Below, piece after piece: positions 25,337 to 33,767 of a stretch of DNA of 64,000 nucleotides. Made by a program: the position numbers and the translations under genes. The notes below the pieces were generated by a model. The model was not told the DNA's origin. It searched no databases and worked only from the letters and a program-made list of their open reading frames with translations. Source of the DNA: JAHTBL01 sp038532735 (lineage in GTDB: Bacteria; Pseudomonadota; Alphaproteobacteria; Rhodobacterales; Rhodobacteraceae). Location: assembly GCA_038532735.1 (NCBI GenBank), contig JBCBAC010000003.1, positions 269,333 to 333,332 on the forward strand, written 5' to 3'. The first letter of the stretch is position 1. Every line of letters begins with the position of its first letter.

Positions 25337-26842
25337 GTGACATTGACCCCCGACTTTGCCAGTTTTGAGGCAGGCTATAACGCAGGCCGACCGCAGGTTG
25401 TCTACACGCGGCTCGCCGCCGACCTGGACACGCCCGTGTCGCTGATGCTCAAGCTCGCCGGGGCGCGCAAAGACAGCTTTATGCTGGAAAGTGTCACGGG
25501 CGGTGAGGTGCGCGGGCGCTATTCGATTGTAGGCATGAAACCCGATCTCATCTGGGCTTGCGATGGCACCACCAGCCGCATCAACCGCAGCGCCAAGTTC
25601 GACGCTGATGCTTTCGAGGCGCTGGACGGCGATCCCTTGGACAGCCTGCGCGCAGTGATCGCGGAGAGCCGGATCGACATGCCCGATGATCTGCCCGCCT
25701 CGGCAGCGGGGCTTTTCGGCTATCTGGGCTATGACATGATCCGCTTGGTGGAGCATCTGCCGAACGTGAATCCCGATCCCCTTGGCGTGCCCGATGCGAT
25801 GCTGCTTCGCCCCACAGTGGTGGCCGTTTTGGATGGCGTGAAAGGCGAGGTCACCGTGGTCTCCCCTGCATGGGTCACCGAAGGACAATCTGCCAAGGCC
25901 GCTTACGCGCAGGCCGCCGAACGCGTGATGGATGCTGTGCGCGAGATGGAGCGGCCCGTCCCCCTCGACCGCGCCCTGGGCGAGGCGCAGGACGACCCCG
26001 AGCCGGTGTCGAACTTCACCCGTGAGGGCTACAAAGCCGCCGTGGAGGCTGCGAAGGAGTACATCCGCGCAGGCGACATTTTTCAGGTCGTGCCCTCGCA
26101 ACGCTGGACGCAGAATTACAAACAACCGCCCTTCGCGCTTTACCGATCGCTGCGGCGCACCAACCCGTCGCCCTTCATGTTCTACTTCAACTTCGGCGCG
26201 TTTCAGGTGATCGGTGCGAGCCCCGAGATCCTTGTGCGGGTCTTCGGGAACGAGGTCACGATCCGCCCTATCGCAGGCACGCGGCCACGCGGCGCGACGC
26301 CTGACGAGGACCGCGCGTTGGAGGCCGACCTGATGGCCGACGAGAAAGAGCTGGCCGAGCATTTGATGCTGTTGGATTTAGGCCGCAACGACACGGCGAA
26401 AGTTTCGAAGGTTGGCAGCGTACGCCCGACGGAGAAATTCATCGTCGAACGCTACAGCCACGTGATGCATATCGTCTCAAATGTCGTGGGCGAGCTGTCA
26501 GACGATCAAGACGCTCTGTCGGCCCTTCTGTCCGGTCTGCCCGCGGGAACGGTGTCCGGCGCGCCGAAGGTGCGCGCGATGGAAATCATCGACGAGTTGG
26601 AGCCGGAAAAGCGTGGGGTTTACGGTGGCGGCTGTGGGTATTTCGCAGCCAATGGCGATATGGATATGTGTATCGCCCTGCGCACCGCGCTGGTGAAGGA
26701 TGAAAAGCTTTACATCCAAGCGGGCGGCGGCGTTGTTTACGACAGCGACCCGGAGGCCGAGTATATGGAAACGGTCCACAAATCTCAGGCCATTCGCAAG
26801 GCTGCAGCGGATGCGACGCGCTTCACGGGATCAAACAGCTAG
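25337..26842 (+). CDS. trpE: Anthranilate synthase component I
   Basis: This 501-residue enzyme converts chorismate plus ammonia (or glutamine through TrpG) to anthranilate, the first step of tryptophan synthesis. The N-terminal domain has the feedback-Trp site motif LESVTGGEVRGRYSI. The chorismate-binding domain is strongly conserved: PSQRW, PIAGTRPRG, LLDLGRNDTAKVS, GTVSGAPKVRAME and IQAGGGVVYDSDP. Start is GTG 25337, shortly after the ppiD stop. The glutaminase subunit trpG and trpDC lie 2 kb downstream, separated by two minus-strand genes. No Trp leader peptide was found before trpE. Confidence 0.95.
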   Translation: MTLTPDFASFEAGYNAGRPQVVYTRLAADLDTPVSLMLKLAGARKDSFMLESVTGGEVRGRYSIVGMKPDLIWACDGTTSRINRSAKFDADAFEALDGDPLDSLRAVIAESRIDMPDDLPASAAGLFGYLGYDMIRLVEHLPNVNPDPLGVPDAMLLRPTVVAVLDGVKGEVTVVSPAWVTEGQSAKAAYAQAAERVMDAVREMERPVPLDRALGEAQDDPEPVSNFTREGYKAAVEAAKEYIRAGDIFQVVPSQRWTQNYKQPPFALYRSLRRTNPSPFMFYFNFGAFQVIGASPEILVRVFGNEVTIRPIAGTRPRGATPDEDRALEADLMADEKELAEHLMLLDLGRNDTAKVSKVGSVRPTEKFIVERYSHVMHIVSNVVGELSDDQDALSALLSGLPAGTVSGAPKVRAMEIIDELEPEKRGVYGGGCGYFAANGDMDMCIALRTALVKDEKLYIQAGGGVVYDSDPEAEYMETVHKSQAIRKAAADATRFTGSNS

Positions 26843-26864
26843 ATTGTCTGGCGCCCGGAGGCTT

Positions 26865-26883
26865 TGTCTCCGGTTCCCCACAA
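26865..26883. terminator. Weak hairpin between convergent trpE and the SAP-like gene
   Basis: CCGGAG (26865-26870) pairs with CTCCGG (26878-26883) around GCTTTGT. There is no clear T-run, so it is only a possible terminator for the convergent pair. Confidence 0.3.
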
Positions 26884-26906
26884 TCCTCTGAAACGGTAAG
26901 GTTGGT

Positions 26907-27167
26907 CTAGTTCCGAAGGGCCTCGATCAACTCGTCTTTCGTCATGTCCCAGCGGCCTTCAATATCCAGCTCGCCTGCCCGCTCGATCAGTTCGTCCTTG
27001 GTCCAGTCTTCGTAAGGCGGCGCTTTGCCGCCTTTCTCGGACGGCGACATGTTCTCGTTGGCCTGCGCATTGGCAATCGCGGCAGCCTTGGACTTGTCAT
27101 AGCCCTTGTCACGCAGGGCGTCATAGGTGTCGTCGTCTTTGATGGAAGGTCGTTGCGTCTTGGCCAT
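26907..27167 (-). CDS. Small protein with Rho-N/SAP-like C-terminal motif
   Basis: This 86-residue charged, cytosolic protein has an N-terminal KDDDTYDALRDKGYDKSKAAAIANAQA segment, a pattern I recall from small DUF7218-type proteins. It is followed by two tandem WTKDELIERAGELDIEGR / MTKDELIEAL helices resembling the Rho N-terminal (SAP-like) nucleic-acid-binding fold. DNA or RNA binding is plausible, but nothing more can be said. ATG 27167 follows AAGGAG and fixes the start. It converges on trpE. Confidence 0.78.
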   Translation of the reverse strand: MAKTQRPSIKDDDTYDALRDKGYDKSKAAAIANAQANENMSPSEKGGKAPPYEDWTKDELIERAGELDIEGRWDMTKDELIEALRN

Positions 27168-27224
27168 GGGGCGCTCCTTGAACTGTTGCCAGTCCAACGC
27201 GACGCAGCCTGCTTGGTTCCCCGC

Positions 27225-28775
27225 CTACTCGGCCGTCAGCACGGCAGAGACCGGCACAAGCGCCACACGGCCTGCACGGTCGCTGAGCCCCCAAAGCAAG
27301 AGCGCGGAGATCGTGTCGGGCCGGATGCGCCCCAGCATGATAACCTCTTCACCTTGGGCCGCGCGGAAGGCGGCGTTGTCCAGAAAGCGGCGGATCACGG
27401 TGGGGGTCTGCCCTTCGCTGTCTAGATCATCGAAGATGTTTGCCGCAGGAAACCCAGTGCTGTCGGCAAGCTGCGCTGTGGCGTTCAAACCGGTGCTTGC
27501 CGTCACCAGCCCGTGCCCGGATTGCCCCAGCCGTTCGATGATCTGTTCGGTGCCTTGCCGCCCGCCCGGCACGTCTTGCGCAATCAGGACGCCCGCCGCT
27601 TCGGGCACGGCAGCAAGTGAGGCATCAAGCGCGACCTCGATATCCGACGGAGCTGCCCCTTCCGGCAAATCGGCGAGGGCCAGCACTTCGAAACCTTCCG
27701 CCCTGTATTTCGACATCACATCGGCGGCATTCGGGGCCGTCGCGGACACCGCAAAGGTGATCGGATAGGGGAAAGAGCGCAACGCATCCGCGCCAATTGG
27801 GCTGGAGCCGTCGTCAATCAGCAAGATAGACATCAGGGGGCGCGCTTCGGGGTTGTCCCACGCGGCAGCGAAGCGCTCGAGCGGTGGGGCATTCGGGTCT
27901 ATGGCGGATGGCTCAGCGGTTTCAGGCTCTTCCACGGGTGTCTCGTCCGTGTCTGCGCTGATGGTTGGCAGACGCCCAGTCTGCACATTCTCGGCCCGGT
28001 CGCCGAATGTGCCCACCGGTTCGCCAAGGCTCTGCCCTTGCTCGCTTTGCAATGCGATCCGCGGCGCGGTCTCGGCCTCATCGGCCTGTACCTCTTCGGC
28101 TTGTGTCTTTTGCGCAGCGCCCTCCTCCGCCGGTGCTTGATCCGGGGCGCTGGGTGCGGGCGCCTCTTCTGCAATCTCAGCGGATGGCTCAGGTGTCTCG
28201 GCTTCCGGCTCAGCCGCGCCCACCGTGTCTTCCTGCGGAGCAACGGGCGCTTGGGGCGCCTCAGAGACAACGACTGGCGCGCTGTCATCAGACGTCTCCG
28301 GCTCGGCGGCCTCTGCTGCAGGCGCCGTCTCGGCAGGCGCTTCTACCACTTCGCCATCGTCGGGAGCTTCAGCTTCAGGGGCTTGCGTCACCACCTCCGG
28401 CGCGTCCTCAGTCTCAGCCACAGCAGGGGCCATGGCTTGCGGGCTGGGCAAAACCGGCTCTTCCACACCTACAGCATCCGCGGCTTCATCGACGACCTCA
28501 GGGGCGTCTGGCGCAGGCACAGTCCCGCCCGTTTCCGGCAATGCGGCGGGGCTGGTATCGGCGACCGGGGCTTCCGGCTGATCGATACCCATCGGCTCCG
28601 GCGCCGAGGCGACGGCGGGCGGATCGCCTGTCTCAGAGGGTACGGTGTCCGCCATCGCAGGCTCGTCTACGCGGGCCCGATCCCCCGGCCCTTCACCCAT
28701 CACCGACGCGACAGACAAGCCCAGCACGGACACCAATCCGCCCCAGATGAAACCAAAGAATATCCCGCGTCCCAC
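27225..28775 (-). CDS. YibQ-type divergent polysaccharide deacetylase family protein
   Basis: This 516-residue protein has a membrane anchor at about residues 4-26 and a long low-complexity Ala/Pro/Glu/Val-rich region (about 30-260). The C-terminal domain of about 220 residues carries the YibQ pattern (MSILLIDDGSSPIGADAL, FPYPITFAVSATAPNAADVM, GHGLVTASTG). YibQ is a divergent relative of polysaccharide deacetylases; the usual metal-binding histidines are not evident, so catalysis is doubtful. GTG 28775 is chosen because AGGAG lies 8 nt upstream and the protein then begins at the membrane segment; an in-frame extension to 28904 exists. It probably faces the periplasm. Confidence 0.75.
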   Translation of the reverse strand: MGRGIFFGFIWGGLVSVLGLSVASVMGEGPGDRARVDEPAMADTVPSETGDPPAVASAPEPMGIDQPEAPVADTSPAALPETGGTVPAPDAPEVVDEAADAVGVEEPVLPSPQAMAPAVAETEDAPEVVTQAPEAEAPDDGEVVEAPAETAPAAEAAEPETSDDSAPVVVSEAPQAPVAPQEDTVGAAEPEAETPEPSAEIAEEAPAPSAPDQAPAEEGAAQKTQAEEVQADEAETAPRIALQSEQGQSLGEPVGTFGDRAENVQTGRLPTISADTDETPVEEPETAEPSAIDPNAPPLERFAAAWDNPEARPLMSILLIDDGSSPIGADALRSFPYPITFAVSATAPNAADVMSKYRAEGFEVLALADLPEGAAPSDIEVALDASLAAVPEAAGVLIAQDVPGGRQGTEQIIERLGQSGHGLVTASTGLNATAQLADSTGFPAANIFDDLDSEGQTPTVIRRFLDNAAFRAAQGEEVIMLGRIRPDTISALLLWGLSDRAGRVALVPVSAVLTAE

Positions 28776-28923
28776 GGCTGCTGCTCCTCGTCGTCCTCCC
28801 TCTGGGAGAGGTTCCTGCGTCGTCCACATCACGGTCTGGCCTTGACCTTCCCGCGCTGCTTCCCGCATGTATACCGCGACCTTGACGGGGCTGCCCAGCC
28901 CCAAATCCTGAAAGCCGCGCGCG

Positions 28924-29505
28924 ATGCTTCTGCTGATCGATAACTATGACAGTTTTACCTATAATCTCGTCCATTATCTGGGCGAGTTGGGCGCTGATAT
29001 CGTTGTGAAACGCAATGACGCGCTTGATCCGCAAGAGGCGATGGGCATGAAGCCCGAAGCGATCCTGCTGTCCCCCGGCCCCTGCGATCCGTCACAGGCC
29101 GGGATCTGCCTCGCGCTAACAGAGGCCGCCGCCGAGACACGCACCCCGCTGATGGGCGTGTGTCTGGGGCATCAGACCATTGGGCAAGCCTTTGGCGGCC
29201 AGGTCGTGCGCTGTCATGAAATCGTGCATGGCAAGATGGGCCAGATGCGCCACACAGGCACCGGGCTTTTCGCAGACCTGCCCAGCCCGTTTGACGCGAC
29301 GCGCTATCATTCGCTTGTGGTGGATCGCGCGACCCTGCCCGGCTGCCTTGAGATCACGGCAGAACTGGAGGATGGCACGATCATGGGCCTGCAGCACCGC
29401 GATCTGCCCATTCACGGCGTGCAATTTCACCCCGAATCCATCGCCTCCGAGCACGGGCATAAACTGTTGAAAAACTTCCTGAAAACTGTGAGCGAACCCG
29501 CATGA
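28924..29505 (+). CDS. trpG: Anthranilate synthase component II (glutamine amidotransferase)
   Basis: This 193-residue class I glutaminase supplies ammonia to TrpE. The catalytic triad is visible: Cys80 in GVCLGHQTIGQAFGG, and His and Glu in VQFHPESIASEHG near the end. The oxyanion strip LLSPGPCDPSQAG is also present. It starts the trpG-trpD-trpC-moaC-moeA operon and ends in a 4-bp overlap with trpD. The upstream gap to the divergent YibQ gene is 148 bp; no leader peptide rich in Trp codons was seen there. Confidence 0.95.
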   Translation: MLLLIDNYDSFTYNLVHYLGELGADIVVKRNDALDPQEAMGMKPEAILLSPGPCDPSQAGICLALTEAAAETRTPLMGVCLGHQTIGQAFGGQVVRCHEIVHGKMGQMRHTGTGLFADLPSPFDATRYHSLVVDRATLPGCLEITAELEDGTIMGLQHRDLPIHGVQFHPESIASEHGHKLLKNFLKTVSEPA

Positions 29506-30521
29506 GCGACGCTTTGAAACCGCTGATCGGGGCTGCTGCAGACCGTCCACTGTCTCAGGCCGAGGCCGAAGAGGCGTTCGCGATCCTCTTTGACGGGGCT
29601 GCCACCCCCAGCCAGATTGGCGGCTTCCTCATGGCCCTGCGCACACGCGGCGAAACGGTAGAGGAATATGCCGCCGCCGCTGCTGTAATGCGCGCGAAAT
29701 GCACGCCCGTTGAAGCGCCAGAGGGCGCTATGGATATCGTCGGCACCGGGGGCGACGGCAAAGGCACGCTCAACATATCCACCGCGACGGCCTTTGTCGT
29801 GGCGGGCGCAGGCGTGACGGTGGCCAAGCACGGCAATCGCAACCTCAGCTCCAAATCCGGAGCTGCGGATGCGCTGGGTCAAATGGGGATCGAGGTGATG
29901 GTCGGTGCCGACATCGCCAGCCGCGCGATCAACGAGTTGGGGATCGGCTTCATGATGGCCCCGATGCACCACCCCGCAATCGGCCATGTCATGCCGACAC
30001 GCGCTGAACTGGGCACCCGCACGATCTTCAATATCCTTGGTCCATTAACGAACCCGGCCGGGGTTAAACGTCAGCTGACGGGCGCTTTCAGCCGCGATTT
30101 GATCCGCCCTATGGCTGAAACGCTCGCCGCTTTGGGATCCGAGAAAGCGTGGCTTGTGCATGGCGGCGACGGCACGGATGAGCTGTCCGTCGCGGACGTC
30201 TCCTACATTGCAGCGCTTGAGGACGGCAAGATCGAAGAGCGGGAGTTGCATCCGGAAGACGCAGGCCTGCCGGCGCATCCATTCGAAGACCTATTAGGCG
30301 GCACGCCAGAGGAAAACGCCGTGGCTTTCCGCGCGCTGCTGGAGGGTGAAAAATCTGCCTATCGCGATGCGGTTTTACTGAACGCGGCCGCGGCGCTGCT
30401 GATCGCGGACAAGGTGAACTCTTTACCTCAAGGGGTTGAAATTGCGTCAACTTCAATTGATAGCGGTGCTGCAAAAGCCAAGGTGGCCGCCTTGGCGAAA
30501 CTCACATCGGAGGCTGCATGA
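29502..30521 (+). CDS. trpD: Anthranilate phosphoribosyltransferase
   Basis: This 339-residue enzyme transfers phosphoribose from PRPP to anthranilate, the second step of tryptophan synthesis. The glycine-rich PRPP loop VGTGGDGKGTLNIST lies near residues 80-95, followed by KHGNRNLSSKSGAADAL (about 108-125) and FNILGPLTNP. ATG overlaps the trpG stop by 4 bp and the trpD stop overlaps trpC in the same way, so trpGDC are translationally coupled. Confidence 0.96.
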   Translation: MSDALKPLIGAAADRPLSQAEAEEAFAILFDGAATPSQIGGFLMALRTRGETVEEYAAAAAVMRAKCTPVEAPEGAMDIVGTGGDGKGTLNISTATAFVVAGAGVTVAKHGNRNLSSKSGAADALGQMGIEVMVGADIASRAINELGIGFMMAPMHHPAIGHVMPTRAELGTRTIFNILGPLTNPAGVKRQLTGAFSRDLIRPMAETLAALGSEKAWLVHGGDGTDELSVADVSYIAALEDGKIEERELHPEDAGLPAHPFEDLLGGTPEENAVAFRALLEGEKSAYRDAVLLNAAAALLIADKVNSLPQGVEIASTSIDSGAAKAKVAALAKLTSEAA

Positions 30522-31336
30522 CCGATACCATCCTCGACAAGATCAAGGCCTATAAGCTCGAAGAAGTTGCTGCACGCAAAGCAGAGACCTCCCTCGAAGA
30601 TGTGCAGAAATTGGCGGATGCCGCGCCCATGCCCCGCGGCTTTGCGCGTGCGCTGCAAGATGCGTCCCGCGAAGGCTATGGCTTGATCGCAGAGATCAAG
30701 AAAGCCTCCCCCTCCAAAGGGCTCATTCGAGAGGATTTCGACCCAGCCACCCTTGCCCAGGCCTATGAAGCGGGCGGTGCGACATGCCTGTCAGTGCTCA
30801 CCGACACACCATCCTTCCAAGGCGCGGACCAGTTTCTGACCGACGCGCGTGGCGCGGTCAGCCTGCCCGCCTTGCGCAAGGATTTCATGTACGACCCCTA
30901 TCAAGTCGTCGAAGCCCGCGCGCTCCATGCCGATTGCATTTTGATCATCATGGCCTCCGTCTCTGACGCGCAAGCGGTCGAGCTGGAAGACGCGGCAATG
31001 GCTTTGGGTATGGACGTTTTGCTCGAAGTCCATGACGAGGCAGAGCTTGCCCGCGCAGCCCGCCTCAAGTCCCCTTTGATGGGCATAAACAATCGTAATC
31101 TCAAGACGTTCGAGACCTCTCTTGATGTCACCAAGCAGCTCTCAAAACTGGTGCCCGCCGATCGGACCATCGTCTGCGAAAGCGGTCTGAACACGCCCGA
31201 AGAACTTGCCGAAATGGCGATGTATGGGGCGCGCGTTTTCCTGATCGGCGAGAGCCTGATGCGGCAGGCCGATGTTGCTGCCGCCACACGGGCACTGATC
31301 TCTGACCCGCTCACGTCTGCTGGCGGAGGAGTGTAG
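30518..31336 (+). CDS. trpC: Indole-3-glycerol-phosphate synthase
   Basis: This 272-residue TIM-barrel enzyme closes the indole ring of 1-(2-carboxyphenylamino)-deoxyribulose phosphate. Conserved segments include IAEIKKASPSKGLIR (about residue 58, catalytic Lys), LTDTPSFQG, LPALRKDFMYDPYQV, GINNRNLKTF and IVCESGLNTPEEL. It overlaps trpD by 4 bp and is followed 2 bp later by moaC, tying tryptophan synthesis to molybdenum-cofactor genes in one transcript. Confidence 0.96.
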   Translation: MTDTILDKIKAYKLEEVAARKAETSLEDVQKLADAAPMPRGFARALQDASREGYGLIAEIKKASPSKGLIREDFDPATLAQAYEAGGATCLSVLTDTPSFQGADQFLTDARGAVSLPALRKDFMYDPYQVVEARALHADCILIIMASVSDAQAVELEDAAMALGMDVLLEVHDEAELARAARLKSPLMGINNRNLKTFETSLDVTKQLSKLVPADRTIVCESGLNTPEELAEMAMYGARVFLIGESLMRQADVAAATRALISDPLTSAGGGV

Positions 31337-31338
31337 CG

Positions 31339-31812
31339 ATGGCGCTCACGCATTTTGACGGCAAGGGCGATGCGCATATGGTCGATGTCTCCGAAAAGGA
31401 GGTCACGTCGCGCACGGCCATTGCGGTTGGTCACATCAAGATGGCCCCTGAAACCCTCGAAATGATTACTGAAGGGTCTGCAAAAAAGGGTGATGTCCTG
31501 GGTGTTGCCAGGCTTGCAGGGATCATGGGGGCCAAGCGCACGGCGGATCTGATACCGCTCTGCCATCAACTGCCAGTGACGAAAGTTGCGGTCGAACTAA
31601 CGCCTGACACAGATCTGCCCGGTATTCGCATTGAAGCGACCGTGAAAACAACCGGGCAAACCGGGGTTGAGATGGAAGCGCTGACAGCCGTCTCTACCGC
31701 AGCGCTCACAGTCTATGACATGGTCAAAGCCGTGCAAAAAGATATGGAGATTGGCGGCATCGCCCTGCAATTCAAAGATGGTGGCAAATCGGGCCGCTAC
31801 ACCGCCCCATGA
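31339..31812 (+). CDS. moaC: Cyclic pyranopterin monophosphate synthase (MoaC)
   Basis: This 157-residue molybdenum-cofactor enzyme makes cyclic pyranopterin monophosphate from the MoaA product. Family motifs: VDVSEKEVTSRTAIAVG, GIMGAKRTADLIPLCHQLP with the active-site His, and TGVEMEALTAVSTAALTVYDM, which contains the conserved Glu and Lys pocket residues. It lies between trpC and moeA with a 4-bp overlap to moeA. No moaA is seen in the window. Confidence 0.95.
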   Translation: MALTHFDGKGDAHMVDVSEKEVTSRTAIAVGHIKMAPETLEMITEGSAKKGDVLGVARLAGIMGAKRTADLIPLCHQLPVTKVAVELTPDTDLPGIRIEATVKTTGQTGVEMEALTAVSTAALTVYDMVKAVQKDMEIGGIALQFKDGGKSGRYTAP

Positions 31813-32981
31813 TCTCGGTCGCGGAGGCGCGCGCAAAAACTCTTGCATTGGTCGCACCAAAAGACATCGAGACGGTTCCCCTAACCGAAGCGCTTGGCCG
31901 TGTTCTTGCGCAAGACGCTGTCGCGCAGCGGGCGCAGCCGCCCTTCGCCGCCTCTGCAATGGACGGCTATGCCGTGCGCAGCGACGACGTGGTTTCCGGC
32001 GCGACGCTTCAGGTTATTGGCGAAGCCGCTGCGGGACACGCCTTCAGCGGCATGGTTGGCCCGGGTCAAGCCGCGCGCATCTTCACCGGCGCACCGATGC
32101 CAGAGGGTGCAGACCGCGTCGTTATTCAAGAGGATGTCACTCGGAGCGGAACTTCAATTAGTCTTTTTAATGATCTGGAAAAGAACAGTTTTGTGCGCCC
32201 CGCTGGCGGTGATTTCAAGATCGGAGACACGCTCTCTGCACCGCGTGTTCTGACGCCCGCAGATCTTGCCTTACTTGCCTCGATGAACCTTGCGGATGTC
32301 CCAGTTACGCGCAAGCCAACCGTTGCGATCATTGCCACGGGCGACGAACTTGTGATGCCCGGCGACACGCCCGGTGACGATCAGATCATCGCCTCAAACT
32401 GCTTTGGCCTGAATGCGATGATCACCGCTAGTGGTGGCCTACCGCGCCTTTTGCCGATAGCGCGCGATAGTGAAAGCTCTCTCAAAACGGCGTTTGATTT
32501 GGCGCGAGACTGTGACCTGGTCGTGACCATCGGCGGCGCGTCCGTGGGGGATCATGACCTTGTCGGTCAGGTCGCTGCCGACCAGGGTCTTGAGCGTGCC
32601 TTTTACAAGATTGCGATGCGGCCCGGGAAACCCCTCATGGCCGGTCGTCTTTCAGGTACCGCTATGCTAGGGCTTCCGGGAAATCCCGTTTCTGCAATGG
32701 TTTGCGGGCAGCTCTTCATGTTGCCGATGATCCGAAAGATGTTGGGCCTACCGGTTCAGAATCCCATTTTGCACCAAGCGCCTTTAACTGCGCCGCTCGC
32801 CAAGAATGGCCCAAGAGAGCACTACATGCGCGCGCGGCGCACCACCGACGGGATCGCGGCATTTGATCGGCAGGACAGCTCCCTTTTAACGGTGCTGGCA
32901 GAAGCAAACGCTTTGATTGTGCGCCCCATCAACGACCCTGCCCACGACGTTGGAGATATTGTGTCCTACCTTCCGATCTAA
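31809..32981 (+). CDS. moeA: Molybdopterin molybdenumtransferase (MoeA)
   Basis: This 390-residue enzyme inserts molybdate into adenylylated molybdopterin. Visible: FAASAMDGYAV (about residue 47), GHAFSGMVGPGQAARIFTGAPMPEGADRVV, the GDELV signature (about 179), the catalytic GGASVGDHD loop, and PGKPLMAGRL with LPGNPVSAMVC. Its start overlaps the moaC stop. Together with moaC it gives the last part of the trp-moa operon, and lexA follows with its own promoter region. Confidence 0.95.
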   Translation: MISVAEARAKTLALVAPKDIETVPLTEALGRVLAQDAVAQRAQPPFAASAMDGYAVRSDDVVSGATLQVIGEAAAGHAFSGMVGPGQAARIFTGAPMPEGADRVVIQEDVTRSGTSISLFNDLEKNSFVRPAGGDFKIGDTLSAPRVLTPADLALLASMNLADVPVTRKPTVAIIATGDELVMPGDTPGDDQIIASNCFGLNAMITASGGLPRLLPIARDSESSLKTAFDLARDCDLVVTIGGASVGDHDLVGQVAADQGLERAFYKIAMRPGKPLMAGRLSGTAMLGLPGNPVSAMVCGQLFMLPMIRKMLGLPVQNPILHQAPLTAPLAKNGPREHYMRARRTTDGIAAFDRQDSSLLTVLAEANALIVRPINDPAHDVGDIVSYLPI

Positions 32982-33005
32982 ACGGAACATATTGACACAA
33001 AACAA

Positions 33006-33020
33006 GAACATCTCTAGAAC
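33006..33020. promoter_or_regulatory. LexA-binding SOS box
   Basis: GAACATCTCTAGAAC matches exactly the alphaproteobacterial LexA operator, the direct repeat GTTC-N7-GTTC read on the other strand. It lies 55 bp before the lexA start, so LexA should repress its own gene. It is also in the moeA-lexA gap only, not near comEC. Confidence 0.85.
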
Positions 33021-33074
33021 AAAACTGACACGGCGTGGCCCACCGCGCCATCCACAATGGTCGGAGGCGAGCAA

Positions 33075-33767
33075 ATGCTGACGAAGAAGCAATTGGAATT
33101 GCTGCAATTTATCAACAAACGCGTACAGCGCGACGGGGTACCACCGTCTTTTGACGAGATGAAAGAGGCGCTCGACCTGCGTTCCAAATCCGGCATTCAC
33201 CGGCTGATCACCGCCTTGGAAGAGCGCGGCTTCATCCGCCGTCTGGCCCATCGCGCTCGCGCGATTGAGATCGTCAAACTGCCCGACGCGATGGGGGAGC
33301 TCGCAGGGTTTACCCCGCGTGTGATTGATGGTGACAAGCCCGACACGCCACCACCCGCCCGCGCGATGGACGTGTCCAACGCCGCGGTTGAGCTGCCCGT
33401 GATGGGCCGTATTGCGGCAGGTGTGCCGATTGAGGCGATCAACCAAGTGAGCCATTCCGTGGCCGTGCCGGGCACGATGCTGAGCGGCAAGGGGGATCAC
33501 TATGCCCTTGAAGTCAAAGGCGATTCGATGATCGAGGCCGGCATTAATGATGGCGATGTTGTTGTGATCCGCGAAACTTCGACGGCGGATAATGGCGATA
33601 TCGTTGTGGCACTGGTCGAAGATCACGAGGCCACGCTCAAACGCTACCGTCGCAACGGCAGCGCCATCGCGCTGGAGGCCGCCAATCCCGCCTATGAAAC
33701 GCGCGTTTTCCGCGACGATCAGGTGAAAGTGCAAGGTCGGCTTGTTGGCTTGATCCGCACCTACTGA
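33075..33767 (+). CDS. lexA: LexA repressor of the SOS response
   Basis: This 230-residue repressor has an N-terminal winged helix (residues 1-65, MLTKKQLELLQFI to RAIEIV) and a C-terminal self-cleaving peptidase domain. The cleavage bond Ala115-Gly116, catalytic Ser151 (KGDSM) and Lys189 (TLKR) are all in place. After DNA damage, RecA filaments trigger self-cleavage and derepression. The ATG at 33075 follows GGAGG. The last 7 bp overlap the convergent comEC gene. Its own SOS box is visible upstream. Confidence 0.96.
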   Translation: MLTKKQLELLQFINKRVQRDGVPPSFDEMKEALDLRSKSGIHRLITALEERGFIRRLAHRARAIEIVKLPDAMGELAGFTPRVIDGDKPDTPPPARAMDVSNAAVELPVMGRIAAGVPIEAINQVSHSVAVPGTMLSGKGDHYALEVKGDSMIEAGINDGDVVVIRETSTADNGDIVVALVEDHEATLKRYRRNGSAIALEAANPAYETRVFRDDQVKVQGRLVGLIRTY

